Origin: Azonexus sp.
GTDB taxonomy: Bacteria > Pseudomonadota > Gammaproteobacteria > Burkholderiales > Rhodocyclaceae
Reading direction: 5' to 3'
DNA: 37,117 nt
Assembly: GCF_030824335.1 (NCBI RefSeq)
Contig: NZ_JAVBXX010000025.1
Coordinates: 1 to 37,117 of the forward strand
The stretch's first letter is position 1, and each line of letters begins with the position of its first letter. Below are positions 7,064-15,743 of this stretch, in pieces. Below the pieces are notes generated by a model. That model saw nothing but the letters and a program-made list of their open reading frames with translations. It was not told the DNA's origin and ran no database searches. The position numbers were made by a program, and so were the translations under genes.

Positions 7064-7191
7064 TAATCACGGGGTAAATGCTTTTGATTAAAAGCTTAAT
7101 TTTGCTCAAACAATCCACTTTGCCACACTATGAGTGTTGTAACAACATGATCCAACTTATTAACCTGGCAAATAGATAGGGCGTTTGTTGT
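7064..7191. other. Intergenic, AT-rich, no gene seen
   Basis: Together with the pseudogene at 7192-7428 this makes a gap of nearly 400 nt without an intact gene between the methyltransferase start and the direct repeat at 7445. The first part carries the methyltransferase promoter region; I see no RNA gene or repeat in it. Confidence 0.5.
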
Positions 7192-7428
7192 ATGGTTTTG
7201 GCATGGGTGAAGAAGGTGCCTGCAAGCTCAAGCCTGAGCAACAAATGGAGAAGCGCAAGATCGCGCTTCGCAGCCGCAGCGCGGGAACGGCAGATTGGCG
7301 TCGCTCCGCTCTCAAGATATTTTGTCGATGCGAGCGGAACGAAGCGACAAGGCTTGCTGATGGGCTTTGGAAATACGCGGGCAGAGTCAATGAAAGGAGC
7401 CATTCAGACGTTACACGCTCTGATTTGA
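7192..7428 (+). pseudogene. C-terminal remnant of a MocR/PdxR-type (GntR-aminotransferase) regulator
   Basis: About 78 codons encode a segment with ARERQIGVAPLSRYFV and then KRQGLLMGFGNTRAESMKGAIQTL before a TGA. This matches the extreme C-terminus of MocR-like regulators (GVAPLSRYY...RxGLLLGFA...I..GV..L). The remaining roughly 400 residues, including the winged helix and PLP lysine, are absent; upstream DNA shows no continuation in any frame. It is therefore a decayed, truncated gene at the inner edge of the tRNA-bounded insert. The match is short and by eye, so the identification is moderate. Confidence 0.5.
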
Positions 7429-7444
7429 GATCTGCCGGGTTGGC

Positions 7445-7504
7445 GAGCCATGGATTCAAGCAAAAAGCCCACTTTTTCGAGTGGGCTTTTTGCTTTTTCA
7501 GGCC
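7445..7504 (+). repeat. Right copy of the tRNA-tail/terminator direct repeat
   Basis: GAGCCATGGATTCAAGCAAAAAGCCCACTTTTTCGAGTGGGCTTTTTGC parallels 5895-5957; the bases before it (GGTTGGCGAGCCA) recall the tRNA-Asn 3' end (GGTCGGGGAGCCA). The hairpin within it (7461-7497) is flanked by A and T runs and can terminate transcription from both sides, including that of the large minus-strand gene ending at 7519. Confidence 0.6.
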
Positions 7505-7518
7505 GAGTTGCCTGATTT

Positions 7519-10500
7519 TTACTTGTTGCGCGGCGCGCCGCCGAAAAACACTTCAACTTCACCGACAGTGAGTGGTTTAGCGAACAGGTAGCCTTGAGCG
7601 ATGCTGCAACCACTGGCAAGCAGCGTCATTTTTTGCTCTTCATTTTCTACGCCTTCAGCAACAACCCGTATATCCAGAGCGCTGGCCATGGCAATGATTG
7701 CTGTGGCAATAGCCCGGTCATGCGGCTCATTGGCAATGCCGTCGACAAAACTTCGGTCGATCTTGATTTCGTCAAGGGAGTAGCGTTTGAGGTAGCTCAG
7801 GGATGAGTAGCCCGTGCCGAAGTCGTCCAGGCTGAGGTGGAGCCCCTGTGATTTCAACTGGGTGATCATGGCCAGAACGTAGTCGACATTTTCCAGCAGG
7901 GCATGCTCGGTGAATTCGAGGGCGAGAGATTCTGCGCCAAGACCGAATTTACTGAGCAGCAATTCGATTTTTTCCGGGAAATGGGCTTTGCGCAGTTGCC
8001 TGGATGAAATATTCACCGAAATGCGCGGCGGTTCGAGGCCGACTGATTTCCAGGCGGCGATTTGCTGGCAGACGCTTTCCAGTACCCATTCGCCGACGAC
8101 TTCGATCAGGCCGGTTTCTTCGGCGACCGGAATGAAACGGGATGGCGGGACCAGCCCGCGTTCGGGATGGCGCCAGCGCAGCAAGGCTTCCAGCCCGACG
8201 GCAAGACCGGTATTCATGTCGATTTGCGGCTGATAGACCAGATACAACTGCCCGCGCTCCAGCGCCTGGCGCAGGTCGGAGGCGTAGAACATGCGTTCGC
8301 TGGTCAGGGCCTTCAGTTCTTCGGTGAAGAACTGGAAATTGTTCTTGCCGCTGTCCTTGGCGCGATACATCGCGATGTCGGCGCATTTGAGCAGGGTCTG
8401 CGTATCCATGCCGTCATCGGGATACATGCAGATGCCGATGCTGGCTGTTGTGTACAGCTTGCGGTCATCAAGGATGTGCGGCAGCGATAGTTGGTTGATG
8501 ATTCGCTCGGCGGTGGCGCTGACTTCCGTGGGTCGGGTGTTTTCCAGCAGGATGGTGAATTCGTCACCGCCAAAACGGGCGACGGTGTCGCCGGCCCGGA
8601 CGCATTCGGCCAGCCGGCCGGTCACCTGACGCAGCAGCAGATCGCCGACGTCATGTCCCATGGAGTCGTTGACGATCTTGAAATTATCGACGTCGACGAA
8701 CATCACGGCGATTTGTGTCTTGCTGCGGCCAGCCTTGGCGATGGCCTGCTTCAGGCGATCTATATAGAGCGCGCGGTTGGGCAGGCCGGTCAGTTCATCG
8801 TGGGTGGCCAGGTATTCGATGCGTTTCTGCGATTCCTTGACCACCGATATGTCGCTGAAAATACCGACGTAGTGCAGGATTTCCCCCTGGGTATCCTTGA
8901 CGGAGTTGATGGTCAGCCATTCCGGATAAATTTCTCCGTTCTTGCGCTTGTTCCAGATTTCTCCCTGCCACCAGCCTTTGCTGTCGATCTGTTGCCACAT
9001 CTCGGTGTAGTACTCATGACCGTGTTTGCCGGAACTGAGCAGGTTGGTCATTTTGCCGATCACTTCGCGCTCGGTATAGCCGGTGACTTCGACGAAAGCC
9101 TTGTTCACCGTCATGATTATGCCCTTGCGGTTGGTAATCACGATCCCTTCGCCGGAGTGGTCGAAGACCCGCGCCGTCAGGCGAAGCTGGTTCTCTGCAT
9201 CCTTGCGTGCGGTGATGTCGGTCGATTGAGTGCACACCGCATAGACGACGCCATCCGCGTCGTGCAAGGGAAAACGGACGGAGAGAAAGATGCGCTCGCC
9301 GTGTGGTGTCTCGATGCACTCTTCGAACTCCACCGCATCGTTGGCCTTCATCGCCTCCAGGTCGTTGCGGCGAAACTCGTCGGCGATGGCACGCGGGAAG
9401 AGTTGTCGGTCAGTTTTGCCGAGTGCGTTCTCGGAAGTAACGTCAAAGGTGTCGATGAAGCGTCGATTGACAAAGATATAACGTCCCGACGGGTCTTTCA
9501 GCGAGGACAGGGCGTGCGAGTTGTCCATGATCGCCATCATCTTTTCCTGACTGTTACGGGCCGCGACTTCGGCTGCGTGCAGTTCCGTATTGTCGATCAG
9601 GAAAACGATAGCTCCCCGCACACCGGTTGGCGAGAAGTTGGGTGTGACGTGCAGGATGTAATGACGATTCTCGGAAGCCAGCATCGTTTCGACCGGCTTG
9701 CCTTCGTTGATCACCTGCCGGATTGCCTCGCCGAAATCTCCCATGCCGCGCGGTCGTTTGATCCGGTTGGTCCGTTGTCCGACCATCGTCGAATCGAGTG
9801 AAAGCAGGTCGGCAGCCGGGCGGTTGAAACGTTCGATTTCCAGTTCGCGGTTGACCACGAACAGGGGGAAGCCGATGCAGTTCTGAACATTTTCGATGTC
9901 GTAGGCGATTTCAGCCAGTTCGCCGCTTTTGACCTGAAGTTCTTCGTTGACCGTAGTAAGTTCTTCGTTGGTCGATTGCAATTCCTCGTTGGCCGCTTCA
10001 AGTTCTTCGTTCGACGATTGCAGTTCTTCATTGGCGGCTTGAACTTCTTCGTTGAGCGCCTGCATTTCCTCGTTGGAGGTTTCCAGTTCTTCGATGACCG
10101 CCTGCAAATGTTCACGGGTGGCGACCAGTTCGTCTTCGAGTTCCTTGACGTTCCAGCCGCTGACATGGTCGCCGCCGCTTGCCGGGCCTTCAATGGTGCG
10201 CGTCTTGGGAGCCGGTTCAAAACAAATCAGGAACAAGCCGTTCAGATTGCCATGGCTCAGGTGATGAACCGCCAGGCGGACGATGCGTTTGCCGCCATCG
10301 AGTTTCAGTGCACGCGGTCGACCGAAGGCGGAGGCCTTTTTATGCTGTGCCTGATGGGTCAAGGTCTGCAGATCGGCCCCGAACTCGTTGCGGATCATGT
10401 GCAAAAGATCGAACGTGGGTTTGCCATCGGCAATGTTGAGGTATTCGCCGGGGTTGCCGTAGAGATGCAGGATGTCGAAGCCGGCGTTGATCAGCACGCC

Positions 10501-12123
10501 GGGCGGCAGATAAAAGCGTGAAGCGGCATCCAGGTATTGGAATTCGCCGGTTTTTGCGCTGTTGGTCGCAATGGCTGCCGCAGTTTTTTCCGGTGGCGGC
10601 AAGGTGAACGCGCCGCCGGTAAACGGCGGACGATTCAGCACATTCTTGCGCAGGAATATTTTGGCGTCCTTGTCGTGATGACGAAACAGCGAATCCTGCT
10701 GGTAAATATTTTCCGAGCGACCAAGGAACAGATACCCCTCCGGGCGCAAGGCGTAGTGGAACATCGACAGTATCTTGGCCTGCAAGTCGGTCTGGAAGTA
10801 AATCAGCACATTGCGGCAACTGATCAGATCAAGGCGCAGGAAAGGCGGATCCTGGGCCAGATCCTGGCGGGCAAAGACCACCATGTCGCGCAGTACCTTG
10901 GAGATTTCGTAACTGTCGTTCTTGGCAGAAAAATACTTGGCGATCAGCGGTGCTTCAAGCTCACTGAGCGACGCGGCGGAGTAAGTGCCTTTGCGCGCCG
11001 TCGCCATGGCGTTGAGGTCGAGATCGGTGGCAAAAATCTGAATCTTGAATCGATTCAGTACCGGTTCTGCCTGCTCGCAAAGCAGTATGGCGATAGAATA
11101 AACCTCTTCGCCGGTGGCGCAACCGGCAATCCAGATGCGTATTTCGTCACCGGGCCGTTTGTCCTGCACGATTTTGAGCAGTGTCTTGGCCAAGGCTTCA
11201 AACGCTGTCTTGTCGCGGAAAAAGGCGGTGACCGAGATCAGGATATCCTTGCTCAGATGTTCCAGTTCTTCGGGGTCGGCATCGACATACCGGAAATAAT
11301 CTTCGAGCGTAGACAGATGATTGGCTGCCATCCGGCGTTCGATACGTCGCCAGACGGTGTTTTCCTTGTAGCCGCTGAAATCCACCTTGGTTCGCTGGCG
11401 TACTTTCATCAACAGTTGCTTGAGCGTCGAGGCGCTGCCACTGGTTTTTTCCGGCGGCGACAGATGTTCCCGCGAATCGGCAATGGCCGCGATTTTCTGG
11501 GCGATCTGGTCAGGCGGCAGGATCCAGTCGACGCAACCCGTATCAATCGCCGATTGCGGCATCCCGTTATATTTTGCGCTGGCCGGTTCCTGGGCAAAGG
11601 TAAAACCACCGACTGCCTTGACCTCCCGTATCCCTTGCGAACCATCGCTGCCGGTGCCGGACAGGATGATGCCGATGCCATCTTCGCCATATTGTTCGGC
11701 CAGCGAGGTCAGGAAGACATTGACCGAAGGTTTGGGCACCATCTTGCGCGACGTCGTGACCAGATGGAAACATCCATCGAGCATGGTCACGTTGCTGCTG
11801 GCCGGGGTGATGAATATGGTGTCCGGCTCCGGCGAACAGCCATCCTCGATTTCCTTGACGGCCATGGCCGTATCCCGGCTGAGCAGTTGAACCAGCATGC
11901 TGCGATAGGTTGGGGACAAATGCTGCACGACCACGTAGCACAGCCCCAGCTTGATGGGCAGGCAGGAAATGAGGGCAGAAAGTGCTTCGAGTCCGCCGGC
12001 CGATGCACCGATGCCAACGAGGTAACGGCGACGGGGTTGGGGGGCTTCCAACGGAGCGTTACCGGTAGTAGGCGACTTGTTTTTCTTGGGTTTTTTCGAC
12101 GCCACTTCCGGCAAGCTGATCAT
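7519..12123 (-). CDS. CheB-CheR-PAS-GGDEF-EAL multidomain signalling protein
   Basis: 1534 residues. A CheB methylesterase domain (about 32-215) has Ser41 in GASAGG, His68 in VVQHLSP and Asp160 in GTGSDGSQG. A CheR methyltransferase domain (about 240-500) includes WIAGCATGEEVYSIAILL and SCRNVLIYF. A heptad coiled coil rich in NEELQ/NEELEAANEEL (about 660-740) and three PAS-like segments (about 745-1110) follow. The GGDEF domain has RFGGDEF at about residue 1183, and the EAL domain (about 1290-1530) has LEALLRWRHPERG and DDFGTGYSSL. There is no receiver domain before CheB and no membrane segment, so it is cytoplasmic. All catalytic motifs look intact, predicting protein methylation/demethylation joined to c-di-GMP synthesis and breakdown. 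No chemoreceptor is adjacent, so its targets are unknown. Confidence 0.93.
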   Translation of the reverse strand: MISLPEVASKKPKKNKSPTTGNAPLEAPQPRRRYLVGIGASAGGLEALSALISCLPIKLGLCYVVVQHLSPTYRSMLVQLLSRDTAMAVKEIEDGCSPEPDTIFITPASSNVTMLDGCFHLVTTSRKMVPKPSVNVFLTSLAEQYGEDGIGIILSGTGSDGSQGIREVKAVGGFTFAQEPASAKYNGMPQSAIDTGCVDWILPPDQIAQKIAAIADSREHLSPPEKTSGSASTLKQLLMKVRQRTKVDFSGYKENTVWRRIERRMAANHLSTLEDYFRYVDADPEELEHLSKDILISVTAFFRDKTAFEALAKTLLKIVQDKRPGDEIRIWIAGCATGEEVYSIAILLCEQAEPVLNRFKIQIFATDLDLNAMATARKGTYSAASLSELEAPLIAKYFSAKNDSYEISKVLRDMVVFARQDLAQDPPFLRLDLISCRNVLIYFQTDLQAKILSMFHYALRPEGYLFLGRSENIYQQDSLFRHHDKDAKIFLRKNVLNRPPFTGGAFTLPPPEKTAAAIATNSAKTGEFQYLDAASRFYLPPGVLINAGFDILHLYGNPGEYLNIADGKPTFDLLHMIRNEFGADLQTLTHQAQHKKASAFGRPRALKLDGGKRIVRLAVHHLSHGNLNGLFLICFEPAPKTRTIEGPASGGDHVSGWNVKELEDELVATREHLQAVIEELETSNEEMQALNEEVQAANEELQSSNEELEAANEELQSTNEELTTVNEELQVKSGELAEIAYDIENVQNCIGFPLFVVNRELEIERFNRPAADLLSLDSTMVGQRTNRIKRPRGMGDFGEAIRQVINEGKPVETMLASENRHYILHVTPNFSPTGVRGAIVFLIDNTELHAAEVAARNSQEKMMAIMDNSHALSSLKDPSGRYIFVNRRFIDTFDVTSENALGKTDRQLFPRAIADEFRRNDLEAMKANDAVEFEECIETPHGERIFLSVRFPLHDADGVVYAVCTQSTDITARKDAENQLRLTARVFDHSGEGIVITNRKGIIMTVNKAFVEVTGYTEREVIGKMTNLLSSGKHGHEYYTEMWQQIDSKGWWQGEIWNKRKNGEIYPEWLTINSVKDTQGEILHYVGIFSDISVVKESQKRIEYLATHDELTGLPNRALYIDRLKQAIAKAGRSKTQIAVMFVDVDNFKIVNDSMGHDVGDLLLRQVTGRLAECVRAGDTVARFGGDEFTILLENTRPTEVSATAERIINQLSLPHILDDRKLYTTASIGICMYPDDGMDTQTLLKCADIAMYRAKDSGKNNFQFFTEELKALTSERMFYASDLRQALERGQLYLVYQPQIDMNTGLAVGLEALLRWRHPERGLVPPSRFIPVAEETGLIEVVGEWVLESVCQQIAAWKSVGLEPPRISVNISSRQLRKAHFPEKIELLLSKFGLGAESLALEFTEHALLENVDYVLAMITQLKSQGLHLSLDDFGTGYSSLSYLKRYSLDEIKIDRSFVDGIANEPHDRAIATAIIAMASALDIRVVAEGVENEEQKMTLLASGCSIAQGYLFAKPLTVGEVEVFFGGAPRNK

Positions 12124-12298
12124 AATAATGTTTCCAATAGGGTTATTTTATTATTGCACACGCATTCATTTTGATTTTTTTATTTTCCGGGCAGGTATTT
12201 AGCGTTCAAACCACGCTTTCGTTACGAGAATGAACGGGTGAGCAGGCTACAATTCCGGCCCCGTGGCAATTTTGCTTTTCAGTTCTCCAGGAATATTC

Positions 12299-12493
12299 AT
12301 GCGCCTGCTTTTCCCCTGTTTGATGCTTTGTCTGCTTTGCTCCGGGTGTGCCGTTGTGGCCGTTGCCGATGCGGCCGTTTCCGTGGTGGCGACGACGGTA
12401 AAGGTCGGTGCAACGGTGGTCGGTACGACTGTCGATGTCGGCGCAGCGGGCGTACGAGCCGTCGTGGGCAGCGATGAGGAAAAGAAGAATTGA
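12299..12493 (+). CDS. Small lipoprotein (NF038104-like)
   Basis: 64 residues from the ATG at 12299 (MRLLFPCLMLCLLCSGCAVV), preceded by CCAGGA. A short hydrophobic signal ends in the lipobox CSGC with the lipidated Cys at about position 17. The mature part is a low-complexity Ala/Val/Thr/Gly stretch (VVATTVKVGATVVGTTVDVG) and a charged tail DEEKKN. This matches a widespread family of tiny lipoproteins with 'AVSV...TTVKVGxxVVGxTxDV' pattern; the function is unknown. It lies convergent with the exonuclease gene, 7 nt apart. Confidence 0.75.
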   Translation: MRLLFPCLMLCLLCSGCAVVAVADAAVSVVATTVKVGATVVGTTVDVGAAGVRAVVGSDEEKKN

Positions 12494-12500
12494 GTCTGTT

Positions 12501-13883
12501 TTAGCCGAGCGGCTTCATCAACTGGATATATTTGCTCAGGATCTTGTAGATGTCGCGGTCGAAAGGCGGCGGTTCGTTGCCTGAAAGCTCGTGCAGGTCG
12601 TTCTCGTTTTTCGCCGTCCCGAGGTAGCGCCAGCCGTTGATCAGATGGACTTCATCGCCTTCACGGATGATGGCCGGACCGTGGAAAGGCCAACTGGCCA
12701 GCTTTAGCGTGACCAGCGCCGCCATCAGCCGCATATTGTGCCGGGCCAGCGTTTCCTTGCCGATGCAGCCGCCCTTGCAGCGGCGAATCTGGTGGCCGAA
12801 ACAGGGCTTGCCCGGTACTTGCTGATTGAGTCCGCTCAGGGTGTCGCACAACTGGTGTGATTCGACCAGCCGCTTGAGCACGTCGTTGGCTTCCTTCTTG
12901 TGCTTGAACAGGCCGTAACAGGCCGTCTGGATGCCGAAGTCCAGATCGTGGGCCAAGGCCAGTTGCGGGCGCAGCCAGCCGTCGCCGGCATCATTCAGTA
13001 GCCAGGTACAGACCTCGTCATTGCGCCGTAGCTGGCGGTTTTGCGTCGGTTGCAATTGCTTGACCAGCGTCGCTTCCTTGAGCAGGGCGCCGATTTCGCC
13101 GCTGGTTTCGATCCAGCTGATGTGGCGCAATTGTTCGATCAGGCGCATTTCCTTTGCCGAACGCTTGTCGGCAGAGAAGTGGGAAAGTACGCGACTGCGA
13201 ATGTTCTTGGCCTTGCCGACATAGAGCGGCAAATCGCCGTGCTCGCTTTTTTCGCCGTGGAACAGGTAGACCCCAGAATTCTCGGGTAATTCGTCGACGA
13301 TGCTGGCGTCCAGATGCGCTGGCAGGCTGGGATAGGCGTTCAGCTTGCTCATTGCGGCATCGATGTCGTCACTGCTGCGGTCGACGTGGATTTTTTGCCA
13401 AAACTGGTGAATCAGTTGTGCATCGGCCAGTGCCCGGTGGCGGGCGGCAGCTTGCAGGCCGTGTCGCTCGATCAGCGCATCCAGGCTGTGGCGCTTGAAT
13501 TCCGGGTAGAGCGTGCGCGACAGTTTGACGGTGCACAGCACCGGGGCACGAAAGTCGATATCAAGGCGCTTGAACTCGCTTTTCAGGAAGCCATAGTCGA
13601 AGCGCGCATTGTGCGCGATGAACAGGCGCCCGCGCAGGCGGTGCAAGACCTCATCGGCCACGCTGGCGAACGCTGGCGCATCGGCCACCATGGCATTGCT
13701 GATGCCGGTCAGGTTTTCAATGAAGGGCGAAATCCGGGTCCCCGGATTGACCAGTTGCTGCCATTCGCGCACCGTGCCATCGGCATCGACCTCGACGATG
13801 CCGATTTCGGTGATGCGGTCGAGGCTGGCGGTCGCGCCGGTGGTTTCCAGATCAATGAAGGCGAGGGGGGCGGGAGCAGTCAT
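12501..13883 (-). CDS. DNA polymerase III epsilon-like 3'-5' exonuclease fused to a UvrC-type GIY-YIG nuclease (Cho-like)
   Basis: 460 residues from the ATG at 13883 (MTAPAPLAFIDLETTG). The frame stays open far upstream, but that part is only antisense to the msrAB gene. The N-terminal DEDDh exonuclease has Asp11/Glu13 in FIDLETTG, HNARFDYGFL (Exo II) and HRALADAQLIHQF (Exo III). From about 215 a GIY-YIG domain follows: GVYLFHGEKS, PLYVGKAKNIRSRVLSHFS, EIGALLKEATLVKQLQPTQN, as in UvrC N-termini and Cho. The C-terminal part includes a CFGHQIRRCKGGC cysteine segment. This fusion is known in many proteobacteria and probably processes damaged DNA. A TGCGGTCGAC motif is embedded at 13376-13385. 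Confidence 0.88.
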   Translation of the reverse strand: MTAPAPLAFIDLETTGATASLDRITEIGIVEVDADGTVREWQQLVNPGTRISPFIENLTGISNAMVADAPAFASVADEVLHRLRGRLFIAHNARFDYGFLKSEFKRLDIDFRAPVLCTVKLSRTLYPEFKRHSLDALIERHGLQAAARHRALADAQLIHQFWQKIHVDRSSDDIDAAMSKLNAYPSLPAHLDASIVDELPENSGVYLFHGEKSEHGDLPLYVGKAKNIRSRVLSHFSADKRSAKEMRLIEQLRHISWIETSGEIGALLKEATLVKQLQPTQNRQLRRNDEVCTWLLNDAGDGWLRPQLALAHDLDFGIQTACYGLFKHKKEANDVLKRLVESHQLCDTLSGLNQQVPGKPCFGHQIRRCKGGCIGKETLARHNMRLMAALVTLKLASWPFHGPAIIREGDEVHLINGWRYLGTAKNENDLHELSGNEPPPFDRDIYKILSKYIQLMKPLG

Positions 13884-14036
13884 GGGGCGGATTTTCGCAT
13901 GTCTGCGCGCGCGAGAGAAAATGCGGGGAAGTAATACCGGGAACCACCGGGCGTCTTCGGCGTCCACCTGCGGTAGGCAATTTTCCGGCAGACTGCGCGT
14001 CTTTGCGCCATTGCCGATGCTAGCGAAAGGTAAGCG

Positions 14037-15380
14037 ATGTTTTTCCGTCGAACAATTCAAGGAATCATTCTGGCCATGACTACCAGTTTTCTTATTAGCG
14101 GCTGTGCCGACAACCATTCCACTGCGCCAGCCGGCAAAAATCCTGGCAATCCAGCCAGTGTCGACTCCATCGTTCTTGGGATGGGTTGCTTCTGGGGGGC
14201 CGAGAAACGCATGGCGGCAATCCCCGGTGTGCTCGATGTCGAAAGCGGTTACGCCAATGGCGAAATTGCCGGTACTTACGATGCGGTGCTGGCGCACGAA
14301 AAAATGCTGCAATGGGGTAAAGCGAGCACGCGCAACCACGCCGAAGTGGTCAAGGTGACGTTCGATAGCAGCAAGGTCGATCTGGAAAAAGTGCTGATCC
14401 AGTTCTGGGAAAGCCACAACCCGACGCAGGGTAACCGCCAAGGCAACGACGTCGGGACCAATTACCGCAGTGCGGTTTACACCAACAGCGATGCCCAGCA
14501 AGCCATTGCGTTGAAGACGCGCGATGCTTATCAGGGCGCTCTGACGGCGGCCGGCCACGGTGCTATCACCACCGAAATCGCGGCGCTGGAAAAATATTTC
14601 ACGGCCGAGGAATACCATCAGGATTATCTGGTCAAGAACCCGAACGGCTACTGCGGTCTCGGCGGCACCGGTGTCAAGTACCCGGTGGCCGGTGCCAGTG
14701 CCGCCTCGGCCATGCCGCAAGCCGCCGTCAAGGCGCCGCGCCTGGCGGCCGATGCACTCAATTTTGAACGCCAGCTCATTGTTTTCGAAAGCGATGACTG
14801 CGCTTATTGCCGCAAATTCAAGGCGGATGTGCTCGACCACTGGCAGTCGCCGGTTGCCGTTGTGCGTACGCTGAACCCGGAGCCGCCGGTGGGTTGGACG
14901 CTGGAAAAGGCGCTGTTCGCCACGCCGACCATCGTGCTCTTCGAGAACGGCAAGGAAGTGTCGCGCTACACCGGCTACAACGGCGAAGTTACGCGTTTCT
15001 GGCAATGGCTCGGCTTTCACCTGCTGACGCCGGCGCAGCAGAAGATTGCCTTCGAGCAGGGCACCGAACGTCCCGGCACCGGTTCGCATCTCGATGAAAA
15101 ACGCCCTGGCAACTTTGTTGACCCCATCACTGGTGCAGCGCTTTTCCGTAGCGATACCAAGTTTGAAAGTGGCTCCGGTTGGCCCAGTTTCTTCAACCCG
15201 TTACCCGGTTCGATTACGCTGCATGAAGATGTCAGCCATGGGATGAAGCGGGTCGAAGTGCGCAGCGCGAGTTCGGGTATCCACCTTGGCCACGTCTTCG
15301 ACGATGGTCCGCCGCCGACCGGCAAGCGCTATTGCATCAACGGCAATGTGCTGAAATTCGTGCCGGATTCAGGCAAATAA
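14037..15380 (+). CDS. Lipoprotein methionine sulfoxide reductase, MsrA-thioredoxin-MsrB fusion
   Basis: 447 residues; GAAAGGTAAGCG before the ATG supports the start. A lipoprotein signal ends LISGC (Cys23), predicting envelope anchoring. MsrA domain about 44-205, with catalytic Cys51 in GCFWGAE and the EEYHQDYL...GYCG features. A thioredoxin-like segment spans about 235-335, with Cys255-x-x-Cys258 in DCAYCRKF and ATPTIVLFENG. The MsrB domain is about 345-440, with SGSGWPSF and catalytic Cys433 in RYCIN; the zinc CxxC pairs are missing, as in some MsrB. It would repair both S- and R-methionine sulfoxide outside the cytoplasm, with its own redox module. The domain order differs from the PilB-type Trx-MsrA-MsrB order. 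Confidence 0.92.
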   Translation: MFFRRTIQGIILAMTTSFLISGCADNHSTAPAGKNPGNPASVDSIVLGMGCFWGAEKRMAAIPGVLDVESGYANGEIAGTYDAVLAHEKMLQWGKASTRNHAEVVKVTFDSSKVDLEKVLIQFWESHNPTQGNRQGNDVGTNYRSAVYTNSDAQQAIALKTRDAYQGALTAAGHGAITTEIAALEKYFTAEEYHQDYLVKNPNGYCGLGGTGVKYPVAGASAASAMPQAAVKAPRLAADALNFERQLIVFESDDCAYCRKFKADVLDHWQSPVAVVRTLNPEPPVGWTLEKALFATPTIVLFENGKEVSRYTGYNGEVTRFWQWLGFHLLTPAQQKIAFEQGTERPGTGSHLDEKRPGNFVDPITGAALFRSDTKFESGSGWPSFFNPLPGSITLHEDVSHGMKRVEVRSASSGIHLGHVFDDGPPPTGKRYCINGNVLKFVPDSGK

Positions 15381-15399
15381 GCGAATGGCGCAGCCAGGA

Positions 15400-15600
15400 T
15401 CAAACCCTGGCTGTTGCATTTGCGATACCGCCGGTCAGGCAGGCGAAGCGTGAGGGCAGTTCCCCTGGCAGTTGCCAGCCGAGCAGTAATTCTTCGGCAT
15501 CGGCCAGCGATGCACCGGTGCAGAGTATCTGCTCTGACAAATTCGCAAAAGCGGCGAGGCGTATCCAGAACATGGTTTCTTCGTTGAGTCGGCAGGTCAT
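15400..15600 (-). CDS. Small hypothetical protein
   Basis: 66 residues starting MTCRLNEETMFWIRLAAFAN, with a GGGAGAACAGC ribosome binding site before the ATG at 15600. The middle (LSEQILCTGASLADAEELLLGW) looks like an amphipathic helical protein; no domain is recognised. A hairpin (AGCCAGG/CCTGGCT, 15392-15411) overlaps the stop and lies between this gene and the convergent msrAB gene, so it may terminate either transcript. Confidence 0.5.
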   Translation of the reverse strand: MTCRLNEETMFWIRLAAFANLSEQILCTGASLADAEELLLGWQLPGELPSRFACLTGGIANATARV

Positions 15601-15684
15601 GCTGTTCTCCCGGTTCCATCCTGTACCTGCTTTACGGCACGCAACTATCGTTCCATGAGGTAAGGCGCGTTTGGTACTGGGGCG

Positions 15685-15734
15685 GGGAACAAAAGGGCAC
15701 TTGACCGGTGCGTTACAGCGCACCGGTCAAGTGC
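15685..15734 (-). terminator. Intrinsic terminator behind creA
   Basis: GCACTTGACCGGTGC (15697-15711) and GCACCGGTCAAGTGC (15720-15734) form a perfect 15-bp stem, extendable by one pair, with a 6-8 nt loop. On the minus strand it is followed by CCTTTTGTT, just after the creA stop. Confidence 0.75.
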
Positions 15735-15743
15735 GCCAATTCG

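Noticed and set aside
9905..10140. Short near-identical DNA repeats (TTCTTCGTTGG-like) within the large signalling gene
   Set aside because: They encode the NEELQ heptads of a coiled coil and are not a CRISPR array or intergenic repeat.
8491..12174. Long plus-strand open frames (436 and 545 codons) opposite the CheB-CheR-GGDEF-EAL gene
   Set aside because: They are antisense frames favoured by high GC content; the minus-strand protein shows continuous, fully recognisable domains over the same DNA.
13884..15089. N-terminal extension of the exonuclease/GIY-YIG frame by about 400 residues
   Set aside because: It is the antisense of msrAB; the exonuclease domain begins directly after the ATG at 13883.
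15697..15734. Perfect 15-bp inverted repeat considered as a member of the TGCGGTCGAC family or an attC
   Set aside because: Sequence differs from the family core and lacks attC cores; the T-run behind creA makes it an ordinary terminator.
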